The position numbers and the translations under genes were made by a program. A DNA stretch of 64,000 bases from Gemmatimonadota bacterium (lineage in GTDB: Bacteria > Gemmatimonadota > Gemmatimonadetes > Longimicrobiales > Gaopeijiaceae), in contig JAPPNO010000123.1 in NCBI GenBank assembly GCA_028873845.1, forward strand, positions 1 to 64,000, given 5' to 3'. Shown in pieces: positions 1 through 9,678 of the stretch. The notes under the pieces are model-generated. The model was given only the letters and a program-made list of their open reading frames with translations, was not told where the DNA came from and did no database searches. The number at the start of each line of letters is the position of its first letter. Position 1 is the stretch's first letter.

Positions 1-9
1 GGTAGTTAG

Positions 10-680
10 AAGATTTTCTGCCGGGATTCAAACCTCAGTTGCTCCGCCCCGGAGGCGTACGGCCTCGGCGGTGTCGTCAAGGACGCGCCCTGGACCTTCG
101 ACACGGTCATGGTCGAGGGAGCGGCCTCCATCGACGTCGTGGCCATCGCGGCGGGCGCCGCCGAGGGAGCGGTCCGGGCCCTCAACGGGCATCTGGTGCT
201 CGGCCTCACTCCGGCGGAGGGTTCAACGCTGATGCGCGTCCCGAATGGACTGGGGAACGGTTTCGACGAGCGCCTGGCCGCCATTCCCGCCGACCGGCGG
301 GTGACCTTCACATCACACACCGTCGTTGCCGGCGAGACGCTGTCGCACATCGCGCGCAACTACAGGGTGGCCGTGGCGGACCTGCGAGCCGCCAATCCGG
401 ACGTCGAGCCCCGGCGCATGCGGATCGGGACGCGGCTGGTGGTTCCGAGGGCCGGGCCGGTGGCGAGACCCGCCCCCACAGCCGCCAGGGACGGCGGACA
501 GGCGGCCGGCCGGCCGCTGGAGGTGAACGCGTTCACACGGTCAGGCCCGGGGACACGCTGTGGCGGATCGCGCGGTTGCACGAGGTGGAGCTGGAACGCC
601 TGCTCGCCCACAACGAATTGTCGGCGGACGACAAGATCTTTCCCGGCGACAGGATCAGGATTCCGTCGGGCGGCCGCTGA
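10..680 (+). CDS. LysM-repeat C-terminal part of an MltD-like lytic transglycosylase, 5'-truncated and apparently frameshifted
   Basis: Frame 1 carries PEAYGL...DAPWTFDTVMVEGAASIDVV and a LysM (HTVVAGETLSHIARNYRVAVADLRAANP); a second LysM (VHTVRPGDTLWRIARLHEVELERLLAHNEL) continues in frame 3 to the stop at 680. In-frame TAG at 7-9. Confidence 0.6.
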
Positions 681-692
681 CGGCCGGCTGCG

Positions 693-1202
693 CTACTGCG
701 AATCCCGCCGCCAGCTCCCGCTTCGCCCCCCCGACTTCTCGACGAGCCGTATCGGCCCGATCGTCATGCCGCGATCCACGGCCTTGAGCATGTCGTAGGC
801 GGCGAGCAGCGCCACCGCCACCGCCGTGAGCGCCTCCATCTCCACGCCGGTCTGCCCGGTGATCGAGGCGGTGGCCGTCACCCGTAGTCCGGGCAGTGCA
901 CTGTCGGGTTGGATGTCCACGCTCACGCTCGCGGCCGGGAGGACGTGGCAGAGGGGGATGAGTTCGCCGGCGCGCTTGCCGCCCATGATTCCGGCGACGC
1001 GTGCGACCTGCTCCACGTCGCCCTTGGGGTTGCCGCCGCCGACGAGCACGCGGTACGCCTCGGGGGAGCAGCGGAGGACTCCCTCCGCGACGGCGAGCCG
1101 GGCGGTGGACGCCTTGGCGGTCACGTCCACCATGCCGGCATCACCTTCGGGATTCAGGTGCGTCAGCGGGGCCTCGCCGGGCCGATTCGGGTCTTTCGCC
1201 AT
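693..1202 (-). CDS. moaC: Cyclic pyranopterin monophosphate synthase MoaC
   Basis: MVDVTAKASTARLAVAEG...GGNPKGDVEQVARVAGIMGGKRAGELIPLCHVLP...TGVEMEALTAVAVALLAAYDMLKAVDRGM. Confidence 0.95.
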   Translation of the reverse strand: MAKDPNRPGEAPLTHLNPEGDAGMVDVTAKASTARLAVAEGVLRCSPEAYRVLVGGGNPKGDVEQVARVAGIMGGKRAGELIPLCHVLPAASVSVDIQPDSALPGLRVTATASITGQTGVEMEALTAVAVALLAAYDMLKAVDRGMTIGPIRLVEKSGGRSGSWRRDSQ

Positions 1203-2350
1203 CAGGCCGCCGGTGTCAGGGTTTCCTCCAGCTCCAGCAAAACTCCGGAGATCAATAGCTGGGGGTTTACGTTGCCGAGCGCCAGCATGCGGGCCGCCTC
1301 GATCCGGTCGACGGCTGTCGCCACGCGGTCCGGAGTAAGCTGCAGACGCCGGGCCGTTTCCTTCAGGAATCGGAGTTCGTCGGCGTTTACGACGCGGTCG
1401 TCCCGGCCGAGGGCGGCGGCCCCGAGGTCGCGAATCCACAGCTGCAACGCGGCGAAGAGCCCGAGCAGCCCCCGGGCGCCCCCGGGGCCGAATGCGAGAG
1501 CGGCCCGGTAGGCGTCGGCCCGCTTCCCCTCCACCGCGGCTCGCAACAGCTCCAGCGCCCGCGCCCGCTCGGCAGCGTGCACTCCCTCTCCGTCGAGGTG
1601 TCCGAGCGCCGTGCCGATGGAGCCCTGCGAACGCGTTGCGGCCTCCGCCGCGGTTGCCGGATCGGCTCCGCATTCCTCTTCCAGGAACGCTGCCACCTCT
1701 TCAACGGGAAGCGGTGGCAGGTGGAGGGGAAGGGTGCGGGAGCGGATGGTATCGAGCAGGCTGCCGGGGCGGCCCGAGGTGAGGATGAAGCGGCTGCCGT
1801 CGGGCGGCTCCTCCAGCAGCTTGAGCAGGGCGTTGGCCGCCTCCGGGCTCGCCTCCTGGGGCACCAGGTACTCGGCGTCGCCGATGATGAAGAACTGTTG
1901 GCTGCCCATCGCGGGACGCTTGTGCGCCCGGGCCCGGATCGAGAGGACGGCGGCAAGGTAGATGCCCTTGACGTCGGTGTCTCCCTCGGGGCGGAGAGGT
2001 TGCCGCCGGAACTCGGCGAGCCTGTTGTGACGCGCCTCTTCGAGGGCTTCCGCAAGCTTTCCGGGCGTGGAAGCGCGTTTGGGGCGGGGCAGGGGGAAGT
2101 ACCAGTGGATGTCGGGGTGTTCCAGGCGCAGCGCCAGGCGGCAGCTGTTGCAGTGGTCGCAGGGGCGCGTGTCGGCGGCGCAAAGGGCGGTGCGGGCCAT
2201 CCAGAGGGCGAGGGACTGCTTGCCGCAGCCGGGCATGCCGTGGACGAGGACGGTCGCGGGGAGGGTGCCGCGCGAGAGGGCGCGGTGCAGGGATGCGCGC
2301 AGCGCGCGGTGGCCGCGAAAGGCGGGGGATGGGGGGGGTGGGCGGGTCAT
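1202..2350 (-). CDS. holB: DNA polymerase III delta' subunit (AAA+ clamp-loader type)
   Basis: LVHGMPGCGKQSLALWMA, CDHCNSCRL, ANALLKLLEEPPDGSRFILTSGRPGSLLDTIRSRTLPLHLPPL. Confidence 0.85.
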   Translation of the reverse strand: MTRPPPPSPAFRGHRALRASLHRALSRGTLPATVLVHGMPGCGKQSLALWMARTALCAADTRPCDHCNSCRLALRLEHPDIHWYFPLPRPKRASTPGKLAEALEEARHNRLAEFRRQPLRPEGDTDVKGIYLAAVLSIRARAHKRPAMGSQQFFIIGDAEYLVPQEASPEAANALLKLLEEPPDGSRFILTSGRPGSLLDTIRSRTLPLHLPPLPVEEVAAFLEEECGADPATAAEAATRSQGSIGTALGHLDGEGVHAAERARALELLRAAVEGKRADAYRAALAFGPGGARGLLGLFAALQLWIRDLGAAALGRDDRVVNADELRFLKETARRLQLTPDRVATAVDRIEAARMLALGNVNPQLLISGVLLELEETLTPAA

Positions 2351-3345
2351 GGCGCCCGCCGCCGCCGCGCCAAGCGCGCCGCCAGCCCCACCGCCGCAAT
2401 CATCGACGACGGATCGGCCACGCCCTTCCCGGCGATGTCGAACGCGGTGCCATGATCGGGCGAGGTCCGCACGAACGGCAGCCCGATCGTCACGTTTACA
2501 CCGCGGCCGAATGCCGCCGTCTTGAAGGCCGCCATCCCCACATCGTGATAGGGTGCCACGACCGCGTCGAACTCGCCCGTGAAGGCCCGTTTGAACACCG
2601 TGTCGGCGGGAACGGGGCCCGTCACGGACCACGGGTCCGGCGACAGTGCGGCCAGGGCGGGGGCGTAGATGTCCCGCTCCTCCGTGCCGAACATGCCCTC
2701 GTCCGAGGCGTGGGGATTGAGGGCGCAGAGCGCGATCCGGGGAGCCACGATCCCCCAGTCGGTGCGGAGTGCGCGCCCGAGCAGCCGGGTCTGGGAGACG
2801 AGCAGCTCCGCGGTCACAAGATCCGGAACTCGAGCGAGCGGCACGTGGATGGTCGCGAGCAACACGCGCTTCGCCGGTTCCCCGGCCACGCCTTCGTCGC
2901 ACATCACCATCCCCACCCGCGGCACCCCCGCCAGCGCCATCAGCATCTCCGTATGGCCGGGGTGGTATCCGGCCGCGGCCAGCGCCGGCTTGTGCACGGG
3001 CGCGGTCACGACGGCATCGGCCTCGCCCTCCAGCGCCAGTTCCACCGCCCGTTCGATCGCCAGCCCCGCCGCCTCCCCCGGCCCCAGCCCCGCCGCCCCA
3101 CCCCCCACCGCCTCGAAACGGCACGGCGCCACGAAATCCCCACCGTACTCCACCGGCCCGATCACGCGCACGGGATCGCCGATCTCCCCGAGCCCTTCCA
3201 ACGCGCTGGCCACGACCTCGGGCCCGATCCCCCTCGGATCGCCCAGCGTGACCGCCAGACGGACTCCGCCAGCGGGTGTCCCCAGTTCAGAACCCCTTGA
3301 TTTCGACGTAGGTCTTCGCGCGGAGGCCATCGACAAGTGCTTCAA
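2347..3345 (-). CDS. pdxA: 4-hydroxythreonine-4-phosphate dehydrogenase PdxA (true start may be internal)
   Basis: LAVTLGDPRGIGPEVVASAL...VTAPVHKPALAAAGYHPGHTEMLMALAG...PYHDVGMAAFKTAAFGRGVNVTIGLPFVRTSPDHGTAFDIAGKG. Confidence 0.93.
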   Translation of the reverse strand: MKHLSMASARRPTSKSRGSELGTPAGGVRLAVTLGDPRGIGPEVVASALEGLGEIGDPVRVIGPVEYGGDFVAPCRFEAVGGGAAGLGPGEAAGLAIERAVELALEGEADAVVTAPVHKPALAAAGYHPGHTEMLMALAGVPRVGMVMCDEGVAGEPAKRVLLATIHVPLARVPDLVTAELLVSQTRLLGRALRTDWGIVAPRIALCALNPHASDEGMFGTEERDIYAPALAALSPDPWSVTGPVPADTVFKRAFTGEFDAVVAPYHDVGMAAFKTAAFGRGVNVTIGLPFVRTSPDHGTAFDIAGKGVADPSSMIAAVGLAARLARRRRAP

Positions 3346-4714
3346 ACCGCTTCTGATCGATGAGCGTTCCCCTGATCGACTCCTTCAGGTCCTCGTAGGT
3401 GTAGTCGCCGGCCTCACGGACCTCGACAATCCTGATGACGGCAAAGTACTCCCCCGGCATGACGATCCCGAAGGCGGGCACATGCTGCCGCTCCCGGAAG
3501 GTGAACTCGACGGGCCCCACGATCTCGCCGGCCTCCCGCCGGCCCAGGGCAGCCAGGTACGCAGGCGGGAATCCTTGTGCCACCTCCCTTGTCGGGACGG
3601 TGAACGAGTCCGGGATCTGGATGTTGTGGTAGTCGTCGACGAGGGCCTGGAAGTCCTCGGACTGCGCGCGTTCGGCGATGTCCTCCGCCAGACCGCGGGT
3701 CCTCGAAATGTCGGAGTAGTCCGTCACCGGACGTATCAGGATGTGGCGGGCGCTACGCTCCGCTCCGCGGATTCGTTCCAGGAGGATGACGTGAAACCCG
3801 AACTCGGTCTCCACCACCTCGCTGAGTGCCCCTTCGGGCAGCGAAAAGGCGGCCTCTTCGAACTCGGTCGCCATTCCCTGTCCCCTGCGGAACCAGCCCA
3901 GGTCGCCTCCCGCGGGAGCGGTTCCCGGATCCTGCGAGTATGCGCCCGCGAGCTCGGCGAAGTCCTCGCCCGAACGCGCCCGCAGCAGGATATCCTCGGC
4001 TCGGGACCTGGCCGCCGCCTGCCCGGAATCCGAGGGAAGGACGCGCATCAGGACCTGTCTGAAGGTGACGGTCGCCGGACGTTCCCCGAAACCGGCGCGC
4101 CCTGCCTCGAAAAAGTCCCGAATCTCGTCCTCGGTGACCTCGACCGCGCCCTGGCCGATGTTGGTCTGGACATAGAGGCGGACGAGCTGCTGCTGGCGTA
4201 TCTGTTCTCTGCGCATCTCCCGCAGCGACTGCAGGGTCATCCCCTGGGTGGCCAGGGCCCTTTCCAGCTCGGCCCGGTTCGGAAAGCTGCTTTCCACCTG
4301 CGCCATCACACCGTTCAGCGCCTCCTCCACCTGCTCTTCCTCCACTTCGAGCAGCGTGTCCCGGGCCGCGGCCTGCAGGATGATCTGCACCTCCACGATC
4401 CGGTCGATGATCTCCCGGCGGATGCTGTCCCTTTGGGGGGTTCCCTCGGGCGGGAGCGCGCCGCGCTGGGCCTCCAGTTGGCGTTCGTCCTGGATGATGT
4501 CGGAGAGGAGGACCACGGAGTCCCCGACGATCGCGACGACCCGGTCCACCAGGCTGTCCTGGCCCCATGCATTGCCGGGAGCGATGGCGCACAGGAGAAG
4601 CGCAAGGGACATGGCCGCGAGCCGGGGGCGGCGCGAACCCGCCGGGCGACGCGCGCCGGAACCGGAACGTCCGCGGGCGGTGCGCCGGGCTCCGTGACAG
4701 TCTGTCTCTTTCAT
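3287..4714 (-). CDS. surA: SurA-like peptidylprolyl isomerase / outer-membrane protein chaperone
   Basis: Signal peptide, SurA_N-like DRVVAIVGDSVVLLSDI, parvulin domain (GEDFAELAGAYSQDPGTAPAGGDLGWFRRGQ...). Confidence 0.85.
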   Translation of the reverse strand: MKETDCHGARRTARGRSGSGARRPAGSRRPRLAAMSLALLLCAIAPGNAWGQDSLVDRVVAIVGDSVVLLSDIIQDERQLEAQRGALPPEGTPQRDSIRREIIDRIVEVQIILQAAARDTLLEVEEEQVEEALNGVMAQVESSFPNRAELERALATQGMTLQSLREMRREQIRQQQLVRLYVQTNIGQGAVEVTEDEIRDFFEAGRAGFGERPATVTFRQVLMRVLPSDSGQAAARSRAEDILLRARSGEDFAELAGAYSQDPGTAPAGGDLGWFRRGQGMATEFEEAAFSLPEGALSEVVETEFGFHVILLERIRGAERSARHILIRPVTDYSDISRTRGLAEDIAERAQSEDFQALVDDYHNIQIPDSFTVPTREVAQGFPPAYLAALGRREAGEIVGPVEFTFRERQHVPAFGIVMPGEYFAVIRIVEVREAGDYTYEDLKESIRGTLIDQKRFEALVDGLRAKTYVEIKGF

Positions 4715-4759
4715 GTTGCCGCTCGGGTCAGTGGATGGTACGGTGCGCCGGGACCCATG

Positions 4760-6232
4760 CTACCACGATCGGATCTCCGCAATGCGCGCGACCGTTGCCC
4801 CGATCCGGGATTCGCGGATCCGCCAGGACCCCTGATCCCTGAGGAGAAATGTAACGCTACCCAGGGGGACGATCTGCCGCTCTCCGGAGATGACCCGGAT
4901 CAGCGCCGCCTCCACCCTTTCGGCGGGGGTCGCGGGAACCGGCGGCGCGGATATGGCCCCGACACTGTCCACCGGGCCCGCGCCGGCGCCGGGCAAGCTG
5001 TCTTCGGGCCCCGGGCCGGTGCCGGGGACGAGACCGATTTCCTCCGCCCAGCCGAGGATCACGGTGCGCGCCTCCTGCGCGACCGAATCCGTCTCCTCCC
5101 CGGTCGGCGCAAATCCGCGCGAGCGCGCTTCCTGGAGGATGAGCTGCTCCTGTCCGAGTTGAAGGAGCGCCGTCTCCAGCTCTTCGTCCGGCGCGTTTCG
5201 GATGTTCTCGGCAAAGCCGTCCGGGGCGCTCTCGAAAATCCGAATGAAGTCTCCCGCCGAGTACGCGCCACCGTCCCATGTGACCAGGTCGCGCCGCGCG
5301 GCGCCCCGCGAAAGGCTCGACCGCGTTGCCGCTGCGAGGGAGCGCGCGATCTGCAGCGCGTCTTCGGCGAGACCCAGGCCGGACTCGGAGCCGAGCGCGC
5401 TGACGTACTCGGTCTCGGCCCGGGCGACCCTTTCCTGTTGAATCCGGCGCCGGAATTCCGTGCCCACCTCCTCGAGGTCGGGTACTTCAAGGGCGTCGAG
5501 ACGCAGAAGGTGATAGCCGAGAGGCGTTTCGACCGGGCCGCTGAGCTGGCCCGGCCGGAGACCGAAGACGGCTTCATCGACCGGGGCCAGCATCTCTCCC
5601 CGCCCGAAGGTCCCCATGTCGCCTCCGCGCGGTCCGCTCCCCGGATCACCGCTGTAGCGCCGGGCCAGGGTGGCGAAGTCGGAGCCGCCGGCCAGCTGCG
5701 CGTGGAGTTCCTCCGCGACCACGCGCACGCTGTCGCGCTGCCGCCGGGTCGCGCCGCGGGGGAAGGGAAGGAGTATCTGCGAGGCCGTCGCGCGCGCACC
5801 GGGCATTTCGGTCGCGAACCGCGTGGTGAGTTCCTCGTCCGTGACCACCGTGTCCACGGGGACCGCTTCCTCCCGGAGGCGTCCCAGCATGATCTCGTTG
5901 AGTGCCAGCTCGGTCGCGGGCCCGACGTCCAGCGAAGCCAGCCCGTCGCCCTCCTCCAGTCTGGCGGAAAGAAGCGAGTAGTCCACCCAGAGTTCGGCGA
6001 CGACCCGCACCACCTGACTGTCGCCGGGAACGCTGCTGTGATCGGCGATGAGCCGGGCCGCATCCTCGACCGTCAGACGGCTCCCGCCGGCCTCGGCCAG
6101 GGGTCCCGGCCCGCAGGCGGCGAACCCGAGGACGGCCGGCAGGACGGCTTGCCGCCATCGGTTGCCGGGGCGGCGGTGGCAGCGGCCGCGTCCGGCGGCT
6201 CGATGGGTTGGGCCGGTGGGGCGTTGCAGCAT
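4760..6232 (-). CDS. Second parvulin-type peptidylprolyl isomerase, probable lipoprotein
   Basis: Lipobox-like LGFAACG; ASQILLPFPRG...FATLARRYSGDPGSGPRGGDMGTFGRGEMLAPVDEAVFGLRPGQLSGPVETPLGYHLLRLD. Confidence 0.8.
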   Translation of the reverse strand: MLQRPTGPTHRAAGRGRCHRRPGNRWRQAVLPAVLGFAACGPGPLAEAGGSRLTVEDAARLIADHSSVPGDSQVVRVVAELWVDYSLLSARLEEGDGLASLDVGPATELALNEIMLGRLREEAVPVDTVVTDEELTTRFATEMPGARATASQILLPFPRGATRRQRDSVRVVAEELHAQLAGGSDFATLARRYSGDPGSGPRGGDMGTFGRGEMLAPVDEAVFGLRPGQLSGPVETPLGYHLLRLDALEVPDLEEVGTEFRRRIQQERVARAETEYVSALGSESGLGLAEDALQIARSLAAATRSSLSRGAARRDLVTWDGGAYSAGDFIRIFESAPDGFAENIRNAPDEELETALLQLGQEQLILQEARSRGFAPTGEETDSVAQEARTVILGWAEEIGLVPGTGPGPEDSLPGAGAGPVDSVGAISAPPVPATPAERVEAALIRVISGERQIVPLGSVTFLLRDQGSWRIRESRIGATVARIAEIRSW

Positions 6233-6323
6233 CGTTTTCGCCTTTCGGTTCTGTGATTTCCGCGGCAAGGTCGCACGAGTCAAAGTACGTTTGCGACGTC
6301 CGGCTGTCCCGCCCCGGGAGCTC

Positions 6324-9300
6324 CTACCCACGGACCGCCAGGGCGTCCATGGCTCGCGCTGCGACGTCGGCGAGCCTTTCCTCGTCCCCACACCGGACGA
6401 TAAGCGACAGGGGTGAGATGCGGCGCACCTCGATGGCGACTCCATCGCCGTCGAACGCATCCTCCAGCGCCGACATGCGGGGCACGACATCTGGACGAAA
6501 GCTCACCCTTGCACTACCCCCGCGTACCAGAATACGGTCCACGCCCGCGTCGCGGCCCGCGAGTCCAAGCAGCGCCTTGTCCAGCAGCCGGCGGGCCTCG
6601 CGGGGCGGTCTGCCGAACCGGTCGGCGATCTCCGCGGCCAGCTTCGGCACCTCCTTCCGGTCCGCCAGCCCCGCCAGGCGCCGGTACAGGTGGAGCTTCT
6701 GGTGCGGGTCGGCCACAAAGGCGTCGGGAAGGTACGCGCCAGCCTCCATGATGACCTCGGGACGCGGGAACCGCTCCCGTCCCGGTTCCCGGCGCATTCG
6801 CTTCACGGCCTCCTCCATCATGCGCATGTAGGTGTCCAGACCGACCGCGTGCGCGAACCCCGACTGGTCCTCGCCCAGGAGATTGCCCGCGCCCCGGACC
6901 TCGAGGTCGCGCATCGCGATCTGGTAGCCGCTGCCCAGCTCGGTGTAGTGTTCAAGCACCCTGAGCCGCTTCTCGGCCTCCGGCGTGATCGCCTCCGGGA
7001 CGACCAGGTAGCAGTATGCGCGCCGGTCCCACCGCCCCACCCGGCCCCGTATCTGGTACAGCTGCGACAGCCCGAAGCGGTCCGCGCGCGTCACGATCAG
7101 GGTGTTCGCGTTCGCGACGTCCAGCCCGTTCTCGATGATCGACGAGCAGACGAGCACATCGGTGCCGCCGTCGACGAAACGCGTCATGGCCCGGTCGAGG
7201 GGTGCGGCTCCCATCTGGCCGTGCGCCACGTCGACCCGCGCTTCGGGGAGCAGCCGCCGCACGCGCGCCGCGGCCGTGTCGATCGTCTCGACCCGGTTGT
7301 GCAGGAAGAAGACCTGGCCGCCACGATCGAGTTCCCGCTGGCACGCCTCGGCGATCAGGTGGTCGCTCCACGCGATCACGTGGGTCATCACCGCCATCCG
7401 GTCGCGGGGCGGGGTGCGGATGAGCGACAGGTCGCGGATCCCGGCGAGCGACAGATAAAGGGTGCGCGGGATGGGCGTCGCGGACAGGGTCAGGACATCG
7501 ACGGTGGCGCGCAACTTCTTCAGCCGCTCCTTCTGACGGACCCCCAGGCGCTGCTCCTCGTCGATGACCGCCAGCCCCAGGTCGTGGAAGACCACGTCGC
7601 CGGAGAGGAGACGGTGGGTGCCGACGACGATATCGACCGTGCCGTTCTTCAGCCCCGCCAGGACCCTGCGCTGCGCGGCCGCGGAATCGAAGCGGGACAG
7701 CGAGGCCACGGTGACGGGGTAGTCGGCGAGCCGGTCGCCGAAGGTCTTCAAGTGCTGCGCCACCAGCACCGTGGTGGGGGCCAGCACCGCCACCTGCTTG
7801 CCGTCCTGCACGGCCTTGAAGGCCGCGCGGATCGCGACCTCGGTTTTCCCGTAGCCGGCATCGCCGCAGACGAGGCGGTCCATGATCCGGCGCGACTCCA
7901 TGTCACGCTTGACGTCATCGACCGCGGCCCGCTGGTCCGGCGTGTCCTCGTAGAGGAAGGCGGACTCCATCGCGTGCTGCCAGCGGGTGTCGGGCGGGAA
8001 GGCATGGCCTGCACGCGATCGCCGGGTGGCGTAGAGTTCCAGGAGTTCGGCGGTCATCCGGCGGATGGCAGATTCGGTCTTCCGTTTCAGGGTCTTCCAC
8101 CGCTTGCCCCCGATCCGGTGCAGCCGCGCGGGCCGGTCGCCGGGGTGCGCGCCGACCCAGCGCTCCACCTGGTCCAGTCGGTGCACGGGGACGCGCAGGA
8201 CCTCGCCGCCGTCGTACTCGACCACCAGGGCTTCGATCGACTCCCCGCCGATGACGACGCGTTCCAGCCCCTGGAACCGGCCGATTCCGTGTTCCATGTG
8301 CACGATATGGTCGCCCGGCGACAGCTGGGCGAGACTTTCCAGGGCGGCCGCCCCCCGAAACCGTCGCCCGCGACGGAGCTTGCGGTCGCGCCGGAAGATC
8401 TCGTGGTCGGTGAGGATGTTGACGGGGGGCTGCGAGTCCTCCAGACAGAACCCGCTGGTGAGCGAACCGACCACCAGGTGGCACCCGCGCGGAGGTCGGC
8501 CGCGACGGTCGGCAATGAGGTCGTCCAGTCGATTCGCCTGTCCGTCGTTGTCACAGAGGATGCAGGTCTCGGCACCCCTGGCGGCCGCGTCGGCCAGGAA
8601 CGCGCGCAGCCGGTTCATCTTCCGCTCGAAGACGGGAGGGCGGCGGGCATGGAGGACGGGACTCCCGACGTGCTCCTCGACGAAGGTGAGGCACGGATGC
8701 CGGGCCACGCGTTCCGCCAGCTCTTCGGGAGGCAGCATGAGCGTGCCGGGATGAGTTGCGGGGTTGTCGTCCCTCAACGCTTCCCGGTATCGGGTCTCGG
8801 CCCGTCGCCACAGTTCACGCGCGCCCTCGTCCCACGGCTCGGTTCCGGCACGGACCAGGATCGTGTCGAGAGGAAGCCGGTCCAGGATGGAGCAGGGCGA
8901 ACGGTGCGCCTTCCCGGCGCTGCTCCCGAATCGCACGGGCAGGATATCGATGCGCTCCACCGGCTCCGTGGAACGCTGGTCGAGGATGTCGAAGAGGCGG
9001 ACGGACTCGACCTCGTCCCCCCGGAACTCGACGCGGGCCGGCCCGGCGGCCCCGAACGAGAAGAGGTCGACCAGGCCGCCGCGAACGGCGTAGCACCCGG
9101 CTGCTTCCACCATGGGTGTGCGCTGGAAGCCGCGTTGTTCGAGACGGTCGATGAGGTCGTCGCGGCGAAGCTCCCGTCCGGCGGCGACGGTGAAGCGGAG
9201 GTCGGCCAGGTCATCCGGAATCGGGGCCAGCTCCTGGAGCGCGCGCCGCGTGGCCACCATGACGCGTGCCCGCCCGGACAGGATCGCCTCCACCGCCTCC

Positions 9301-9653
9301 ACGCGCTCGCCGGCGATCGCGGCCCGGGCGTCCTCGCCGACGGGCGCCGTGTCTTCCTGCTGAGGGAAGTGCACGGCCAGCTCCGGTCCAAGCAGGGTCT
9401 CCATGTCCGCCAGGTGCCGGCCCGCTTCGTTGGGCGAGGCGGCGGCCAGGAGCCAGACACGGTTGGGCAGCCGGGTGACAAGGGCGGCGAGGGTGGCGAG
9501 GGGCAGCGAACCCGCTGCTCCGCCGACGGTGGACGACACGTTCGGACCGGGGAGATCGCGGCTCAGTGCCCGGCAGGCGGGAGTCCGGGCGACTGCGGCC
9601 ACGGCGGGATGGAGGTCGGGAGCCTGTGGCGCGCGGCCGGGACTCGACCTCAT
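6324..9653 (-). CDS. mfd: Transcription-repair coupling factor Mfd
   Basis: RecG-like helicase motifs (RLVCGDAGYGKTEVAIRAAFKAVQDGKQVAVLAPTTVLVAQH; VIDEEQRLGV; LSATPIPRTLYLSLAGIRDLSLI) and UvrB-homology N-terminus. Confidence 0.95.
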   Translation of the reverse strand: MRSSPGRAPQAPDLHPAVAAVARTPACRALSRDLPGPNVSSTVGGAAGSLPLATLAALVTRLPNRVWLLAAASPNEAGRHLADMETLLGPELAVHFPQQEDTAPVGEDARAAIAGERVEAVEAILSGRARVMVATRRALQELAPIPDDLADLRFTVAAGRELRRDDLIDRLEQRGFQRTPMVEAAGCYAVRGGLVDLFSFGAAGPARVEFRGDEVESVRLFDILDQRSTEPVERIDILPVRFGSSAGKAHRSPCSILDRLPLDTILVRAGTEPWDEGARELWRRAETRYREALRDDNPATHPGTLMLPPEELAERVARHPCLTFVEEHVGSPVLHARRPPVFERKMNRLRAFLADAAARGAETCILCDNDGQANRLDDLIADRRGRPPRGCHLVVGSLTSGFCLEDSQPPVNILTDHEIFRRDRKLRRGRRFRGAAALESLAQLSPGDHIVHMEHGIGRFQGLERVVIGGESIEALVVEYDGGEVLRVPVHRLDQVERWVGAHPGDRPARLHRIGGKRWKTLKRKTESAIRRMTAELLELYATRRSRAGHAFPPDTRWQHAMESAFLYEDTPDQRAAVDDVKRDMESRRIMDRLVCGDAGYGKTEVAIRAAFKAVQDGKQVAVLAPTTVLVAQHLKTFGDRLADYPVTVASLSRFDSAAAQRRVLAGLKNGTVDIVVGTHRLLSGDVVFHDLGLAVIDEEQRLGVRQKERLKKLRATVDVLTLSATPIPRTLYLSLAGIRDLSLIRTPPRDRMAVMTHVIAWSDHLIAEACQRELDRGGQVFFLHNRVETIDTAAARVRRLLPEARVDVAHGQMGAAPLDRAMTRFVDGGTDVLVCSSIIENGLDVANANTLIVTRADRFGLSQLYQIRGRVGRWDRRAYCYLVVPEAITPEAEKRLRVLEHYTELGSGYQIAMRDLEVRGAGNLLGEDQSGFAHAVGLDTYMRMMEEAVKRMRREPGRERFPRPEVIMEAGAYLPDAFVADPHQKLHLYRRLAGLADRKEVPKLAAEIADRFGRPPREARRLLDKALLGLAGRDAGVDRILVRGGSARVSFRPDVVPRMSALEDAFDGDGVAIEVRRISPLSLIVRCGDEERLADVAARAMDALAVRG

Positions 9654-9678
9654 CTCGCCGGGATACGCCGTGGGGGCC

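Noticed and set aside
1-46. Reverse complement of the window start (ggtttgaatcccggcagaaaatctt) looked like a tRNA 3' half
   Set aside because: T-loop lacks the conserved TTC and no anticodon or D-arm can be built; treated as sequence-end noise.
2669-6256. 1195-aa plus-strand ORF antisense to pdxA/surA/PPIase
   Set aside because: Spans three well-supported minus-strand genes and is low-complexity; a high-GC artefact.
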